Shown: positions 8,691 to 19,230, numbered from the stretch's first letter. The stretch is DNA of 64,000 bases from 40CM-4-68-19 sp036513415 (GCA_036513415.1 DATBZA010000059.1:1-64000); one strand, 5' to 3'. Notes: a model not told the origin generated them from the sequence alone. Numbers and translations: made by a program.

Positions 8691-9775
8691 CGCACGCTAC
8701 AGGCAGACCGCGAAGTCCGTTCCGCGCCGCGAGCGGCGCGGTCGTTTGGCGTGCGGCCGCAGCGCTCCTCGTCCTCTGCGCGGCGGCCCGCGCCGAGGAG
8801 ATCCGCATCGAGGTCGCGCGAGGCGCCCGCGCCGCACGGGTCGTCGCGCGCGGCCGGTCCCACGCGATCACGCTGGGGGCTTCCGGACTGTCGGTGGACG
8901 GAAAGCCGACGGCCTCCGCCGAGTTCGAAGGGCCGCTGCGGCTCGACGGGCGCGAGCTGCCGGGACGTCTTCACGTGTTCGCGGATCGCGGGACCCTGGT
9001 GGCCGTCAACTCGGTCGATCTGGAGCACTACGTCGCGGCCGTGGTTGCGAGCGAAGTTCCGCCGAGCTGGCCGCGGGAAGCCCTTCGGGCGCAAGCGGTT
9101 GCGGCGCGAACGTTCGCGGTCGCGCAGAAGATCGCGCAGGGTCCGGGAGCGCGCGCGCATCTTGGCGCCTCGGTGCTGGACCAGGTCTACAAGAACGCGG
9201 CGCGGCCGGCGCAGCCGGCGGTCGAGGCCGCGCGCGCCACCTCCGGTGAAGTGCTCACCTGGGGCGCGGCGCCGATCGCTGCGTACTTCACCGCGAGCTG
9301 CGGGGGAACCAGCGAGAGCGCCGAGGCGGCGTTCAATCTCGCGCCAGGAACCACGCCTTACGTCCGGGGCGGGGAGGACGACGGCGATCTCCGCGATTGG
9401 ACGGTACGGCTGCCGCTGGCCGAGATCACGGCTTCGCTGCGCAAGGCCGGACGCATGCAGGCGGAGATCCAGGGCATCGCCGTCCAGTCCCGCACCCAAG
9501 GCGGCCGCGCGCAGATGCTGGAGCTCGCCACGTCCTCCGGCAAGAGGCCCCTGCTCGCGGTGGAGCTGCGGCAGATCGTCGGCTACACCCGGCTCCCCTC
9601 GCTCCGCTTCGACGTGACCCTGGAGAAAGGGCTCGCCGTCTTTCGTGGCAAGGGCAGCGGTCACGGGGTCGGGCTTTGCCAATGGGGCGCGCGGGGCAGG
9701 GCGCTCGGAGGAGCGAGCTACCGGGAGATCCTCGCGCACTACTATCCGGGAGCGGAGATCCGCCGGATGTACTAG
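8684..9775 (+). CDS. SpoIID/LytB-domain protein (putative peptidoglycan lytic enzyme)
   Basis: A 363-aa exported protein with a signal-like N-terminus (about residues 18-38, AAALLVLCAAARA) and a full SpoIID domain. Family landmarks are VASEVPPSWPREALRAQAVA with the conserved glutamate and the ARTFA segment, the YFTASCGG(T) region, and the C-terminal GKGSGHGVGLCQWGARG signature. SpoIID of Bacillus is a lytic transglycosylase acting on denuded glycan strands; homologues are widespread in non-sporulating bacteria and cyanobacteria, so sporulation is not implied. The GTG at 8684 lies inside the repeat after the CBS gene. No ribosome site stands out, so a start slightly downstream is possible. Confidence 0.85.
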   Translation: MRAHATGRPRSPFRAASGAVVWRAAAALLVLCAAARAEEIRIEVARGARAARVVARGRSHAITLGASGLSVDGKPTASAEFEGPLRLDGRELPGRLHVFADRGTLVAVNSVDLEHYVAAVVASEVPPSWPREALRAQAVAARTFAVAQKIAQGPGARAHLGASVLDQVYKNAARPAQPAVEAARATSGEVLTWGAAPIAAYFTASCGGTSESAEAAFNLAPGTTPYVRGGEDDGDLRDWTVRLPLAEITASLRKAGRMQAEIQGIAVQSRTQGGRAQMLELATSSGKRPLLAVELRQIVGYTRLPSLRFDVTLEKGLAVFRGKGSGHGVGLCQWGARGRALGGASYREILAHYYPGAEIRRMY

Positions 9776-9891
9776 CCCCGGCCGCCGCAGGCGGCTCAGG
9801 GGCTACGCTTGAGCGTCAGACACGGCCGGCCGCCGCAGGCGTCTTGGCGAGCGCGGTGACTCGCGAGCAAGTGGTCATGAGATGCGTTCCA
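9774..9891. repeat. REP-like repeats, copies 2 and 3
   Basis: Copy 2 (9774-9815) has a GCCGCC-GCA-GGCGGC hairpin followed by TCAGGGGCTACGCTTGAGCG. Copy 3 (about 9826-9891) is longer and continues into GCGCGGTGACTCGCGAGCA and ATGAGATGCGTTC. Copy 3 matches 19231-19310 after secF. Its end overlaps the 3' end of the minus-strand membrane protein, supplying that protein's last residues. Confidence 0.7.
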
Positions 9892-10708
9892 GGCTGACCT
9901 TGCGGTAGAGGAGCGCCAGGCCCACGAGCGGAAGCGGGTAGAGGACCACTCGCACCACCGCGGCCGTGATCGGGCGCCAGACGCCCAGCGGCACCAGGGC
10001 GGCCAACGCCCACGCGAGCGCCGAGAAGACCGCGATCAGCGCCCACAGGGAGAGGGTCTCGCGCCAGTGCCCGCGCAGCCGGCGCCAGGAATGTTCCAAG
10101 GCGGCGCGGCCGGAGAGGCCTTCCAGGACGACGAGGGGAGGGGCGAGCGAGAATCCCGCTGCGAGCACCAGGCCGGGGACGACGAAGAGCAGTGCTCCCA
10201 GCGCGACGAGCAGCGCGGCCATGAGCCCCGTCGCGAGCAGCGGGCCGATGCGCGCTCCCGCCGCGGCCCAGGCGTGCGCTGCTCCCGCCGGCCTGTCCTG
10301 GGTCAGCTCGAGCACCAGCGGCACCAGCGCGGCGTGGGCGAGAAAGAGCCCGGCGAGGAGCAGGCCGGCGGCGATCGCCGTGGCGTATGCGACGGGGATC
10401 AGCTGTCGGAGGAGAGGGGCGTCGAACTTGTCGCCGGCGACGCCCTCCAGCGCCTCGCGCCCGATCTGACGCGCGCGGGCGTCGCGGGCTTCGGCCGTCG
10501 GGGGAGGGCTCTCGCGCAAGTCGTGCTGCTTCTCCTGCACCTGTTCGCTTTGTGTGCGCGGTTCGGCCAGCCCCCCGGCGCTCAGGGCGGCGAGCCCGAA
10601 GACCACCGCGCCCGTGGCGAGCACGTTCGCCGGGAGCAGGGCCACCGCGCAGGTGAAGACCAGGCAGCCGAAGTGCCTGCGATACAGCGAGAGCGATTGC
10701 GCGATCAC
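9875..10708 (-). CDS. multi-pass membrane protein
   Basis: A 277-aa integral membrane protein with about five or six hydrophobic spans (near residues 10-45, 105-130, 155-185 and 215-265) and a charged soluble loop at about 50-95. The hydrophobic pattern and phrases such as LYRRHF near the N-terminus and ALEHSWRRLRGHWRETL resemble the loosely defined glycerophosphoryl-diester-phosphodiesterase-type membrane domain, but this is a weak match and no function is claimed. The GTG start lies 2 bp after the stop of the upstream glycosyltransferase, so the two form an operon. Its last codons lie within a dispersed repeat. Confidence 0.7.
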   Translation of the reverse strand: MIAQSLSLYRRHFGCLVFTCAVALLPANVLATGAVVFGLAALSAGGLAEPRTQSEQVQEKQHDLRESPPPTAEARDARARQIGREALEGVAGDKFDAPLLRQLIPVAYATAIAAGLLLAGLFLAHAALVPLVLELTQDRPAGAAHAWAAAGARIGPLLATGLMAALLVALGALLFVVPGLVLAAGFSLAPPLVVLEGLSGRAALEHSWRRLRGHWRETLSLWALIAVFSALAWALAALVPLGVWRPITAAVVRVVLYPLPLVGLALLYRKVSLERIS

Positions 10709-10710
10709 GG

Positions 10711-11877
10711 CTACGCGGTCCGGAGCCGCGGCTCGGCGACCAGCGGCGCGCAGCCGAGCGCGCGCCGGTACAGCCTGCCGTGCCCGTCCGCCATCCGCTC
10801 CGCCGACAGCTCCGCCTCCACCCGGCGGCGGCCGCGCGCTCCCATCTCGCGCGCCTGCTCCGGCGCCGACAGAAGCGCGATGAGCTTTCCGGCCAGGGCG
10901 TCCACGTCGCCGTATGGCACCAAAAAGCCGTTCTCGCCCTCGTGGATCAGCTCCGGGTTTCCGCCCACCCGCGTGGCCACGACGGGCAGGCGCGCGGCCA
11001 TCGCCTCCATCAGGCCGTTCGAGAGCCCCTCCGCGCTGGAGCAGAGACAGGCCGCCTGGGAGCGCGAGAGCAGGGCAGGCACATCGAGCCGGTGTCCGAG
11101 CAGCAGCACGCGCTCGGCCAGGCCGAGCTGCGCGATCCGGGCGGTGAGAGCTTCGCGCTCCGGACCTTCGCCGGCGCAGAGGAAGCGCACGTGCCGCAGC
11201 TCCGCGGGAAGCCGGGACACGGCTTCGACCAGCGTGCGGTGACCCTTCACCGGCCAGAGGTTGCCGATCACCGCTACCGCGGGTGCACCAGAGGGCAGGG
11301 GGAGCGGTGCTTGCAGGCCCTTCGCCGCGGCCCCGTCGAAATGCGCCAGGTCGATGCCGTTTCGCACCACCACGCAGTTCTCCGGCTTCACCCCCTCCTT
11401 ACGGATGCAGAGGTCGCGGACGGCGTCGGCGTTCGCGACCACCAGGTCCGCGAACCGCGCATGGAGCTTTTCCGCCCGGCGGTGCCACCTTCCGAATCCG
11501 GCGCGCAAGTGTCCGAGGTCCACCCGGCTGATCACCGCCTTCGCTCCAGCGAGCCGCGCGGCCGCTAGCCCGAGCAGGTTGGTGTTGAAGTCGGTCGCGT
11601 GGACGACGCGGATGCCTTCCGCCCGGATCAGCGCGGCCATGCGGGCGATCTGCACGGCCGTGTTCGGCTGCATCAACGAGCCGTGCAGCGGAAAGACCTC
11701 CGGCTCGTGCCCGAGCGCGCGCACCGCCCCGAGCAGCGGGCCCGAAGCTTCCAGGCAGCCCACCACCGCGCGGAACCCCGCCGGATGCCGGCGCAGGCGC
11801 TCGACGAACTGGCGCTCGGCGCCCCCGATCCAGAAGCGGTTCACGAGGTGCAGCACCGGAATGTCGGTCGAGAACAT
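10711..11877 (-). CDS. glycosyltransferase family 4 protein
   Basis: A 388-aa GT-B retaining glycosyltransferase. The N-terminal motif WIGGAERQF is typical of GT4 enzymes of polysaccharide and lipopolysaccharide pathways; the C-terminal half has IGNLWPVKGH and the E-x7-E signature in SSAEGLSNGLMEAM. ATG 11877 gives the normal family length; the frame stays open further upstream, but that part covers the divergent gene and looks like nothing known. It is followed at 2 bp by the membrane protein and diverges from a GT28-like gene 79 bp away. The acceptor is unknown. Confidence 0.88.
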   Translation of the reverse strand: MFSTDIPVLHLVNRFWIGGAERQFVERLRRHPAGFRAVVGCLEASGPLLGAVRALGHEPEVFPLHGSLMQPNTAVQIARMAALIRAEGIRVVHATDFNTNLLGLAAARLAGAKAVISRVDLGHLRAGFGRWHRRAEKLHARFADLVVANADAVRDLCIRKEGVKPENCVVVRNGIDLAHFDGAAAKGLQAPLPLPSGAPAVAVIGNLWPVKGHRTLVEAVSRLPAELRHVRFLCAGEGPEREALTARIAQLGLAERVLLLGHRLDVPALLSRSQAACLCSSAEGLSNGLMEAMAARLPVVATRVGGNPELIHEGENGFLVPYGDVDALAGKLIALLSAPEQAREMGARGRRRVEAELSAERMADGHGRLYRRALGCAPLVAEPRLRTA

Positions 11878-11956
11878 GGCCCTGGCAGAGTGTGCATCGC
11901 AATTCCCATCCGCGAGTCCTTGACATGGACCAGCGTTTCGCAGACGACAGCGCGCC

Positions 11957-13156
11957 ATGCGCAAGACTGTCGTCGCGGCCATCGACATGGGGTACGGCCA
12001 TCTCCGGCCCGCGGCAGCGCTGGCCGACCACCTCGGCACCGAAGTGTTGCAGATGGACCTGCCGCCCCTGGGCCATGCCCGGGATCGCGCCTTCTGGAAC
12101 CCGGTCCGGACCCTGTACGAGCCGCTCACCCGGCTGTCCCAGATGCCCGCGATCGGCCTCCCGTTGCGTACGCTGCTGAACACCATCACGGCGATCCCGC
12201 CGCTCTGGCCCTTCCGCGATCTGTCGGGCCCGAGCCAGGGCACCCGGTGGATGCGGAAGGCAGCGAAGATCGGAGTGGGGCGGAGGCTGGCCGAACACCT
12301 CCGGGAGACTTCCGCTCCCCTGCTCGCCACCTTCTACGCCGCGCCCATCCTCGCCGAGCTGCACGGCGCCGAGCGGCTTCACTGCGTGGTCACCGACAGC
12401 GAGGTGAACCGCGTCTGGGCCCCGCCCGATTCGCGGAGCACGAGCATCACCTACTTCGCTCCGACGGACCCGGCGCGCCGGCGCATGGAGTCCTACGGCG
12501 TCCCGCGCTCGCGCATCCGCGTCACCGGGTACCCGCTCCCGGGGGAGCTCGTCGGCCACGATCGGGCTGCGCTGAAGCGAAACTTCCGCGCCCGGATGGA
12601 GAGGATCGGCCGGCCTGGGAAAACGCCCCTGGTCGTCTTCGCGGTGGGCGGCGCCGGCGCCCAGGTGCCCCTGGCCAAGGCAGTGATCGCGGGGATGAAG
12701 AAGAAGGTCCTCGACGGCTCGCTGCGGCTCGCGGTGGTGGCCGGCCGGCGGCCGGACGTCGCCTCCGCGCTCAGCAAGGCGCTCTCCGCCCACGGGCTGG
12801 TCGGGCACGCGGGAGCGGAGCTCCTCTACGACCGCGACGTCTTCTCCTATTTCCGGCGCTTCAACGAGCTGCTCGCGCGCGCCGACGTGCTCTGGAGCAA
12901 GCCCTCGGAGCTGACGTTTTTCGCCGCGCTGGGGCTTCCCTTCATCGCCGCGCCGGCGGTGGGCGCGCATGAGGCGTGCAACCTGCGCTGGGCCACCGAT
13001 CGCGGCGCCGCGCTCCCGCAGCACGACCCGGCGGTGGCCGGCGACTGGCTGCTCCAATGGGTCGAGGACGGCGTTCTCGCCAGCGCCGCGGAGGCGGGCA
13101 TGTGCCTGCCGCAGATGGGGCTCTACGAGATCGCCGACCAGGTGGACAACGCCTGA
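11957..13156 (+). CDS. GT28/MurG-like glycosyltransferase family protein
   Basis: A 399-aa GT-B fold protein. The N-terminus DMGYGHLRPAAALADHL has the G-x-G-H-x-x-A pattern of MurG and diacylglycerol-glycosyltransferase-type enzymes. The C-terminal half has VFAVGGAGAQ and the segment SKPSELTFFAALGLPFI followed by AP-x-VG-x-HE, matching the donor-binding region of that group. Likely substrates are lipid-linked, but sugar and acceptor are not readable. It is transcribed away from another glycosyltransferase, so this 3-kb segment looks like an envelope glycan locus. queA follows 42 bp downstream on the same strand. Confidence 0.65.
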   Translation: MRKTVVAAIDMGYGHLRPAAALADHLGTEVLQMDLPPLGHARDRAFWNPVRTLYEPLTRLSQMPAIGLPLRTLLNTITAIPPLWPFRDLSGPSQGTRWMRKAAKIGVGRRLAEHLRETSAPLLATFYAAPILAELHGAERLHCVVTDSEVNRVWAPPDSRSTSITYFAPTDPARRRMESYGVPRSRIRVTGYPLPGELVGHDRAALKRNFRARMERIGRPGKTPLVVFAVGGAGAQVPLAKAVIAGMKKKVLDGSLRLAVVAGRRPDVASALSKALSAHGLVGHAGAELLYDRDVFSYFRRFNELLARADVLWSKPSELTFFAALGLPFIAAPAVGAHEACNLRWATDRGAALPQHDPAVAGDWLLQWVEDGVLASAAEAGMCLPQMGLYEIADQVDNA

Positions 13157-13198
13157 CTTTCCTCGCGCGGGAGCGGTGCCCGGTATAGAAGCGCCCCC

Positions 13199-14196
<998 letters not shown>

Positions 14197-14200
<4 letters not shown>

Positions 14201-15312
14201 ACTTCACCGTCACGCACACCGACGGCGCCGCCCGGCGCGGCAAGCTGGTGCTGCCCCACGGCGAGGTGGACACGCCGCAGTTCATGCCGGTGGGCACGGC
14301 GGCATCGGTGAAGGCGATCGCGCCGGACGACCTGCACCGCATCGGCGTGCAGATCGTGCTGGGGAACACCTACCACCTGCTCCTGCGCCCGGGTCCTGGG
14401 CTGGTGGCGGAGCTGGGAGGCCTGCACCGCTTCATGTCCTGGGAGCGGAACATCCTCACCGACTCCGGCGGGTTCCAGGTCTACTCGCTGGCGGAGCAGC
14501 GCAAGATCAGTGAGGAGGGCGCGATCTTCCGCAGCCACCTCGACGGCAGCCGGCAGGAGTTGACGCCCGAGCGCGCGACGGAGATCCAGCTCCAGCTCGG
14601 CAGCGACGTCCTGATGGCGTTCGACGAATGCCCTCCCTCGCAGAGCCCGCGCGCCTACCATGAGGAGTCGCTCGCGCGCACCACCCGCTGGGCGCGCCGC
14701 TGCAAGGAGACCTGGCTGCGGCACGACCCGGAGCGCCGGCACGCGCTCTTCGGCATCGTGCAGGGCGGGCTTCTCGAGGATCTGCGCGAACGCCATGCAG
14801 GCGAGATCGCCGAGCTGGACCTGCCCGGGACCGCCCTGGGTGGCTTCTCGGTGGGAGAGGAGCGGCAGGCGATGTGGGAAGGCGTGGCTCGCGCCGCCCC
14901 GATCCTCGCCGCGCACAAGCCGCGCTACCTGATGGGGGTGGGAACGCCGGAAGACCTCCTCCGCTGCGCGGCGGCAGGCATCGACCTGTTCGACTGCGTC
15001 CTCCCCACCCGGGTGGCCCGGAACGGGCTCTTGTTCACGCGCAGCGGGCGCCTGCAGATCAAGGCAGCCCGCTACGCCAAGGATGCGCGGCCGGCCGATC
15101 CCGAATGCGCCTGCTACACCTGCCGGACGTTCTCCCGCGCCTACCTCAGGCACCTGTTCGCGGCCCAGGAGTTGCTCGCGTTCCGGCTGAACAGCATCCA
15201 CAACCTCACCTTCTACCTGGATCTGATGCGCGGCCTGCGCGAGGCGATCGAGCGCGGCGGGACGCGCGCGTACGTCGCCGGCATGCTGGAAAGGTTCGCG
15301 GCCGGGGAGTAA
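14197..15312 (+). CDS. tgt: tRNA-guanine transglycosylase
   Basis: Exchanges guanine-34 of tRNA Asp, Asn, His and Tyr for preQ1, the step before QueA. The 371-aa length fits the bacterial enzyme. The active-site segments are LTDSGGFQVYSL (general-base aspartate), GIVQGG, and DLFDCVLPTRVARNG (nucleophile aspartate). The zinc site is visible as C-x-C-x2-C in CACYTC with the following histidine in YLRHLF. The ATG overlaps the queA stop. DUF4388, yajC and secDF follow in the same direction; the queA-tgt-yajC-secDF order is common in bacteria. Confidence 0.98.
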
Positions 15313-15339
15313 GACGAGCGCCTGGGAGGTTGCACCCCG

Positions 15340-15744
15340 GTGGATCACCGCACGTTCCATCTCGGCGCCGTCCAGGCTCTCCTGGCCAACGGCAAGGGCT
15401 CCGCCCCGGTCCTCTGGGGAGAGCTGTCCGGGCTGCCGCTGCCAGATCTACTGAGTGTACTGTCTCACGGGCGCCGCACGGGCCTGCTCCTGGTCCGGGG
15501 GCGGGATGGCAGCGAGCGGGCGCTCGGCGTCGTGAAGGGGCAGGTGACCTGGGCTGCTTCGTCGGCCCTGGAAGAACACGACGTCCGCGAGGTGGCGTTC
15601 GGCCTGGTCCGGCTCCACCACGGCGAGTTCACGTTCTTGCGCGTTCCCGACGGCTTGCTGCCGGAAGGCGCGGGCGCGTCTACAACCGAGCTGCTGCTCG
15701 ACGGCATGCGCCGGCTCGACGAGGCGACCCGCACGCCGGAGTAG
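15340..15744 (+). CDS. DUF4388 (PATAN-like) domain protein
   Basis: A 134-aa protein with the DUF4388 pattern: GELSGLPLPDLLSVLSHGRRTG, then a strand-rich stretch with VKGQVTWAAS and a GEFTFLRV segment. These domains are abundant in myxobacteria and cyanobacteria, often in two-component and gliding systems, and are thought to mediate protein interactions. GTG 15340 has a GGGAGGT ribosome site about 10 nt upstream. It is inserted between tgt and yajC, 27 bp after tgt; whether it shares their function is unknown. Confidence 0.75.
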   Translation: MDHRTFHLGAVQALLANGKGSAPVLWGELSGLPLPDLLSVLSHGRRTGLLLVRGRDGSERALGVVKGQVTWAASSALEEHDVREVAFGLVRLHHGEFTFLRVPDGLLPEGAGASTTELLLDGMRRLDEATRTPE

Positions 15745-15801
15745 AGCCCGCGTCCGGTTGCCGATGCCCGGCGCGGGTGCTAGAAGGTCCGGCCCCATTT
15801 C

Positions 15802-15827
15802 GGGGACACCATACAGATGGTGTCCCC
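15802..15827. repeat. perfect 10-bp hairpin, GGGGACACCA type
   Basis: GGGGACACCA (15802-15811) pairs perfectly with TGGTGTCCCC (15818-15827) around the 6-nt loop TACAGA, in the 107-bp gap before yajC. No T-tract follows, so it is not a classical terminator. Its core resembles the hairpins at 423-444 and 845-867. It could be a REP-type element or an mRNA-processing hairpin separating tgt from the sec genes. Confidence 0.8.
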
Positions 15828-15851
15828 CTGCGAAACAGGAGATTTGCCGCC

Positions 15852-16199
15852 GTGTTTGCATTGCTCGCCCAGGCCGCCGAACAGCCGCAGTCGCCTTTCG
15901 GGGCGTTCGGATTGCTCGTGCCGGCCGCGCTGTTCTTCGTGATCTTCTACTTCATCGTCATGCGCCCGCAGGCCCGCCAGCAGAACGCCCACAAGGACTT
16001 CCTCGCCAAGCTGGGGAAGGGAGACGAGGTGATCACCTCGGGCGGCGTAGTGGGGAAGGTGGATCGCGTCTCCGGCGACCTGGTGCTGGTGGAGGTCGCC
16101 AACAACGTCAGGCTGCGCGTGCTCAAGGCGCAGATCTCGGGGCCCTACAAGTCGGCGGAGGAGAAGCCGGCGGAAGAGCCTGCGAAGAAGTCGCCCTAG
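15852..16199 (+). CDS. yajC: Sec translocon accessory subunit YajC
   Basis: A 115-aa YajC: one N-terminal membrane span (GLLVPAALFFVIFYFIVMRP), then the conserved RPQARQ-x-KDF-type turn (RPQARQQNAHKDFLAKL) and the GDEVITSGGVVGKV motif of the cytoplasmic domain. It is a component of the SecDF-YajC complex that aids protein export. The start is taken as GTG 15852, with AGGAGA about 10 nt upstream, because the residues before it are unlike the family. The C-terminus is Lys/Glu-rich. secD begins 8 bp downstream. Confidence 0.93.
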   Translation: MFALLAQAAEQPQSPFGAFGLLVPAALFFVIFYFIVMRPQARQQNAHKDFLAKLGKGDEVITSGGVVGKVDRVSGDLVLVEVANNVRLRVLKAQISGPYKSAEEKPAEEPAKKSP

Positions 16200-16207
16200 G
16201 AGAGCGG

Positions 16208-17971
16208 ATGGATCGCGCGTGGTACTGGAAGGCCGGATTCATCCTGGCCGTCGCCGTCTTGTCGATCTGGGCCCTGGTGCCCAGCGTCACCTATTTCCGC
16301 CTGCCACCCGATCAGCGCAACGACTCCACCGTGTTCGAGAAGGCGCGGCCGAAGTGGGCGCCGGCCAAGCACCTGAACCTCGGGCTCGACCTGCAGGGCG
16401 GAATCCACCTCGTCATGGGCGTGGAGGTGGACCGGGCGGTGCGCGAGAAGGCGGTCCGGCGGGCGGAGGAGATCGCCGCCGAGATGGACCGCAAGGGCAT
16501 CAAGGGTGTCGACGTGAAAGGCGACCCGGAAACGGGGATCGTCACCGTGACCGCCTCTGACATCGGCAAGGCGAAGGATCTCCTGAGCGAGTTCAGCGAC
16601 ATGTACGTCCGGCGCGCCTCGGGCAACACCGTCGAGCTGTCGATGCGGGACGATGCGGTCAAGCAGCTCAAGGAGAGCGCGGTGGATCAGGCCATCAAGG
16701 CCATCCGCAACCGCGTGGACCAGTGGGGCGTCTCCGAGCCCACCATCGCCAAGCGCGGCGACACCCAGATCCTGGTGCAGCTGCCGGGCTATTCGAACCC
16801 GGAGAAGGCAAAGGAGCTGATTGGTCGGACCGCGCAGCTCCAGTTCAAGATCGCCGACGACGTCGACACCAGCCTCACCAAGCTGACCGACCTGCCGCCG
16901 GGCATCACGCTGAACTGGGACCGCTACACCGGCGCCGGCGATGCCCTGGTCTCCTCACCCTATCTCGAGAGCAAGGACCGCAGGCTGCTTGCCGAGTACC
17001 TCAAGGACAAGGCACCGCCCGGGCATGTCTTCGCCATCGGCAAGATCGAGGACCGCATCAAGCGCGAGACCACGTACCGTTCCTGGCTGCTCGATCAGAA
17101 GCAGGGAATGACGGGCGAGTACATCACCGACGCGCGGGTCGCGTTCGACAACTCGCCTGGCGAGGGCAATCGTCCCTATGTGCAGGTGACCTTCAACCGC
17201 ACGGGGGCGGAGCTCTTCGGCAAGCTGACGCGGGAGAACGTCAAGAAGCGGATGGCCATCGTGCTCGACGACACGGTGGACTCGGCGCCCATCATCCAGA
17301 CCGAGATCCCCGGCGGCATCTGCTCGATCCACCTCGGCGGTCTGAAGCCGGTGAACGAGATCCTGGAGGAGGCGAAGGACCTGGTGGTGGTGCTGAAGTC
17401 GGGCGCGCTGCCCGCGCCGGTCCGCATCCTCGAGGAGCGCAGCGTGGGGGCCTCTTTGGGACCGGAGCTGATCCGGCGCGGGTCGACGGCGGCGGTGATC
17501 GGGTTGCTCGCCGTGCTGGCGTTCATGGCCTTCTACTACCGGTTCTCCGGGCTGGTCGCGGACGTCGCGCTGGTGCTGAACGGCCTGGTGGTGCTGGCCA
17601 TCATGGCCGCGATCAACTCCACGCTCACCCTGCCCGGGATCGCCGGGTTCGTGCTCACCCTGGGCATGGCGGTGGACGCGAACGTGCTGATCAACGAGCG
17701 CATCCGCGAGGAGCTGAAGACCGGCAGGAACATCTCCGCTGCCATCAAGACCGGCTACGAAAAGGTGTTCTGGACCATCTTCGACGGCCACGTCACCGCG
17801 CTGGTAGCCGGGTTCGTGATCCGCGCTTACGGCTCAGGCCCGGTGCGCGGCTTCGCCACCACGCTGATCATCGGCCTGCTCGCCTCCATGTTCACCTCCA
17901 TCGTGGTGACGCGCGCCATCGTCGAATGGTTCGTCTCGCATGGCCGCCTCCACAAGGCCGTGAGCTTCTAG
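16208..17971 (+). CDS. secD: protein translocase subunit SecD
   Basis: A 587-aa SecD. The first membrane span lies at residues 8-30, followed by the LNLGLDLQGGIHLVMGV motif (D1), a large periplasmic P1 region, and the SGALPAPVRILEERSVGASLG motif that leads into the five-helix membrane domain with GMAVDANVLINERIREEL. SecD with SecF uses the proton gradient to complete protein export. ATG 16208 lies 8 bp after yajC. The C-terminal RND-like domain is intact. Confidence 0.97.
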   Translation: MDRAWYWKAGFILAVAVLSIWALVPSVTYFRLPPDQRNDSTVFEKARPKWAPAKHLNLGLDLQGGIHLVMGVEVDRAVREKAVRRAEEIAAEMDRKGIKGVDVKGDPETGIVTVTASDIGKAKDLLSEFSDMYVRRASGNTVELSMRDDAVKQLKESAVDQAIKAIRNRVDQWGVSEPTIAKRGDTQILVQLPGYSNPEKAKELIGRTAQLQFKIADDVDTSLTKLTDLPPGITLNWDRYTGAGDALVSSPYLESKDRRLLAEYLKDKAPPGHVFAIGKIEDRIKRETTYRSWLLDQKQGMTGEYITDARVAFDNSPGEGNRPYVQVTFNRTGAELFGKLTRENVKKRMAIVLDDTVDSAPIIQTEIPGGICSIHLGGLKPVNEILEEAKDLVVVLKSGALPAPVRILEERSVGASLGPELIRRGSTAAVIGLLAVLAFMAFYYRFSGLVADVALVLNGLVVLAIMAAINSTLTLPGIAGFVLTLGMAVDANVLINERIREELKTGRNISAAIKTGYEKVFWTIFDGHVTALVAGFVIRAYGSGPVRGFATTLIIGLLASMFTSIVVTRAIVEWFVSHGRLHKAVSF

Positions 17972-17981
17972 GAGCTGCGTC

Positions 17982-19220
17982 ATGCAAATGAAGTATTTCG
18001 ACCTGATCAAGCCCGGCACCACCCACGACTTCGTCAAGTACCGCCGCATCGCGGTGGTGGTGTCGCTGATCGTGAACACGCTGGTGCTGCTCGGCGTTCT
18101 GGTGTGGCCGCGGCTCAACTACGGCGTGGACTTCGCCGGCGGCACCGAGATGCAGGTCCACTTCAAGAATCCGGTGGACCCGGGTGAGATCCGCGACCTG
18201 ATCAGCCACCTGGGATTCGGCGAGCCCACCGTCCAGGCCTACGGCAGCAAGAGCGACAACCAGTTCCTCATCCGGGTCGAGCGCATCGCGCTGCTCACGC
18301 CGGAGAAAGCGAAGCAGATCGAAGACTCCGTCAAGCAGGCGTTGCCGGGGCTGCAGAGCTTCCGCTTCGACCCCGAGGTGGGCGACAAGCTCGACTTTTA
18401 CTTCAAGCAGCCGGTCGACGAGAACGCGCTGAAGTCCGCGGTGGAGAAGCTGGGCACGCCGGTGAAGGAAGTGCGCAAGCTGATCGCGCGCGAGGGGCAG
18501 GAGCAGGAATACACCGTCATCACGCAGGGGACCGCCGACAAGATCGGCTCCGCCCTGCGCGAGAAATACGGGCCGGACCAGGCGGAGGTGGTCCGCACCG
18601 ACTACGTCGGCCCGCAGGTCGGCAAGCAGCTGCGCGTCGACGGCATCCTCGCGGTGGTCTACGCGATCGGGATGATCCTGGTGTACGTCGGGTTCCGGTT
18701 CGACTTCCGCTTCTCGCCCGGCGTAGTCATCGCGCTGGTCCACGACGCCATCATCACCCTGGGCTTCTTCGTGGTCAGCCGGCACGAGTTCAACCTGACC
18801 TCGGTGACGGTGATCCTGACCGTGGTCGGCTACTCGGTGAACGACACCATCGTCATCTACGACCGCATCCGCGAGAACGCGAAGAAGCACAAGGGCCGGT
18901 CGCTGCGCGACATCGTCAACCTCTCCATCAACGAGATGCTCGGCCGCACCATCCTCACCTCGGGCGCCACCGCCCTCTCGCTGGTCGGACTCCTGCTCTA
19001 CGGCGTCGGCACCATCTGGGACTTCGCCGCCGCGATGCTGGTCGGCATCATCTCCGGCACCTACTCGACCTGGTACATCGCCAGCCCGATGACCATCTGG
19101 CTCGAGGAGCACGCCGAGCAGCGCAAGGCGATCGCCGCGGCCCAGCCGAAGGCGAGGAAGCCGGACAACAAGTCAGACGACAAGAAGCCGGACAGCCGCC
19201 CGGCCGCGGCAGCGCGATAA
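17982..19220 (+). CDS. secF: protein translocase subunit SecF
   Basis: A 412-aa SecF, somewhat longer than the E. coli protein. It has the DFAGGTEMQV motif after the first span (about residues 23-45), the LRVDGILAV entry to the membrane domain, and YSVNDTIVIYDRIREN in the fourth span region. An extra soluble stretch between the first span and the membrane domain (about 60-215) and a Lys/Asp-rich tail account for the added length. The tail (residues about 385-412) is low-complexity and probably disordered. It follows secD by 10 bp. Confidence 0.97.
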   Translation: MQMKYFDLIKPGTTHDFVKYRRIAVVVSLIVNTLVLLGVLVWPRLNYGVDFAGGTEMQVHFKNPVDPGEIRDLISHLGFGEPTVQAYGSKSDNQFLIRVERIALLTPEKAKQIEDSVKQALPGLQSFRFDPEVGDKLDFYFKQPVDENALKSAVEKLGTPVKEVRKLIAREGQEQEYTVITQGTADKIGSALREKYGPDQAEVVRTDYVGPQVGKQLRVDGILAVVYAIGMILVYVGFRFDFRFSPGVVIALVHDAIITLGFFVVSRHEFNLTSVTVILTVVGYSVNDTIVIYDRIRENAKKHKGRSLRDIVNLSINEMLGRTILTSGATALSLVGLLLYGVGTIWDFAAAMLVGIISGTYSTWYIASPMTIWLEEHAEQRKAIAAAQPKARKPDNKSDDKKPDSRPAAAAR

Positions 19221-19230
19221 AGAACCACCT

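Noticed and set aside
8684..9775. Evidence of endospore formation
   Set aside because: SpoIID-domain proteins are common in non-sporulating bacteria, and no other sporulation gene is present.
11920..11925. Perfect TTGACA as -35 box for the GT28-like gene
   Set aside because: No acceptable -10 sequence lies 16-18 bp downstream. The same objection applies to TTGACA at 57958 before mreC.
15802..15827. Rho-independent terminator after the DUF4388 gene
   Set aside because: The stem is perfect, but no T-run follows on either strand.
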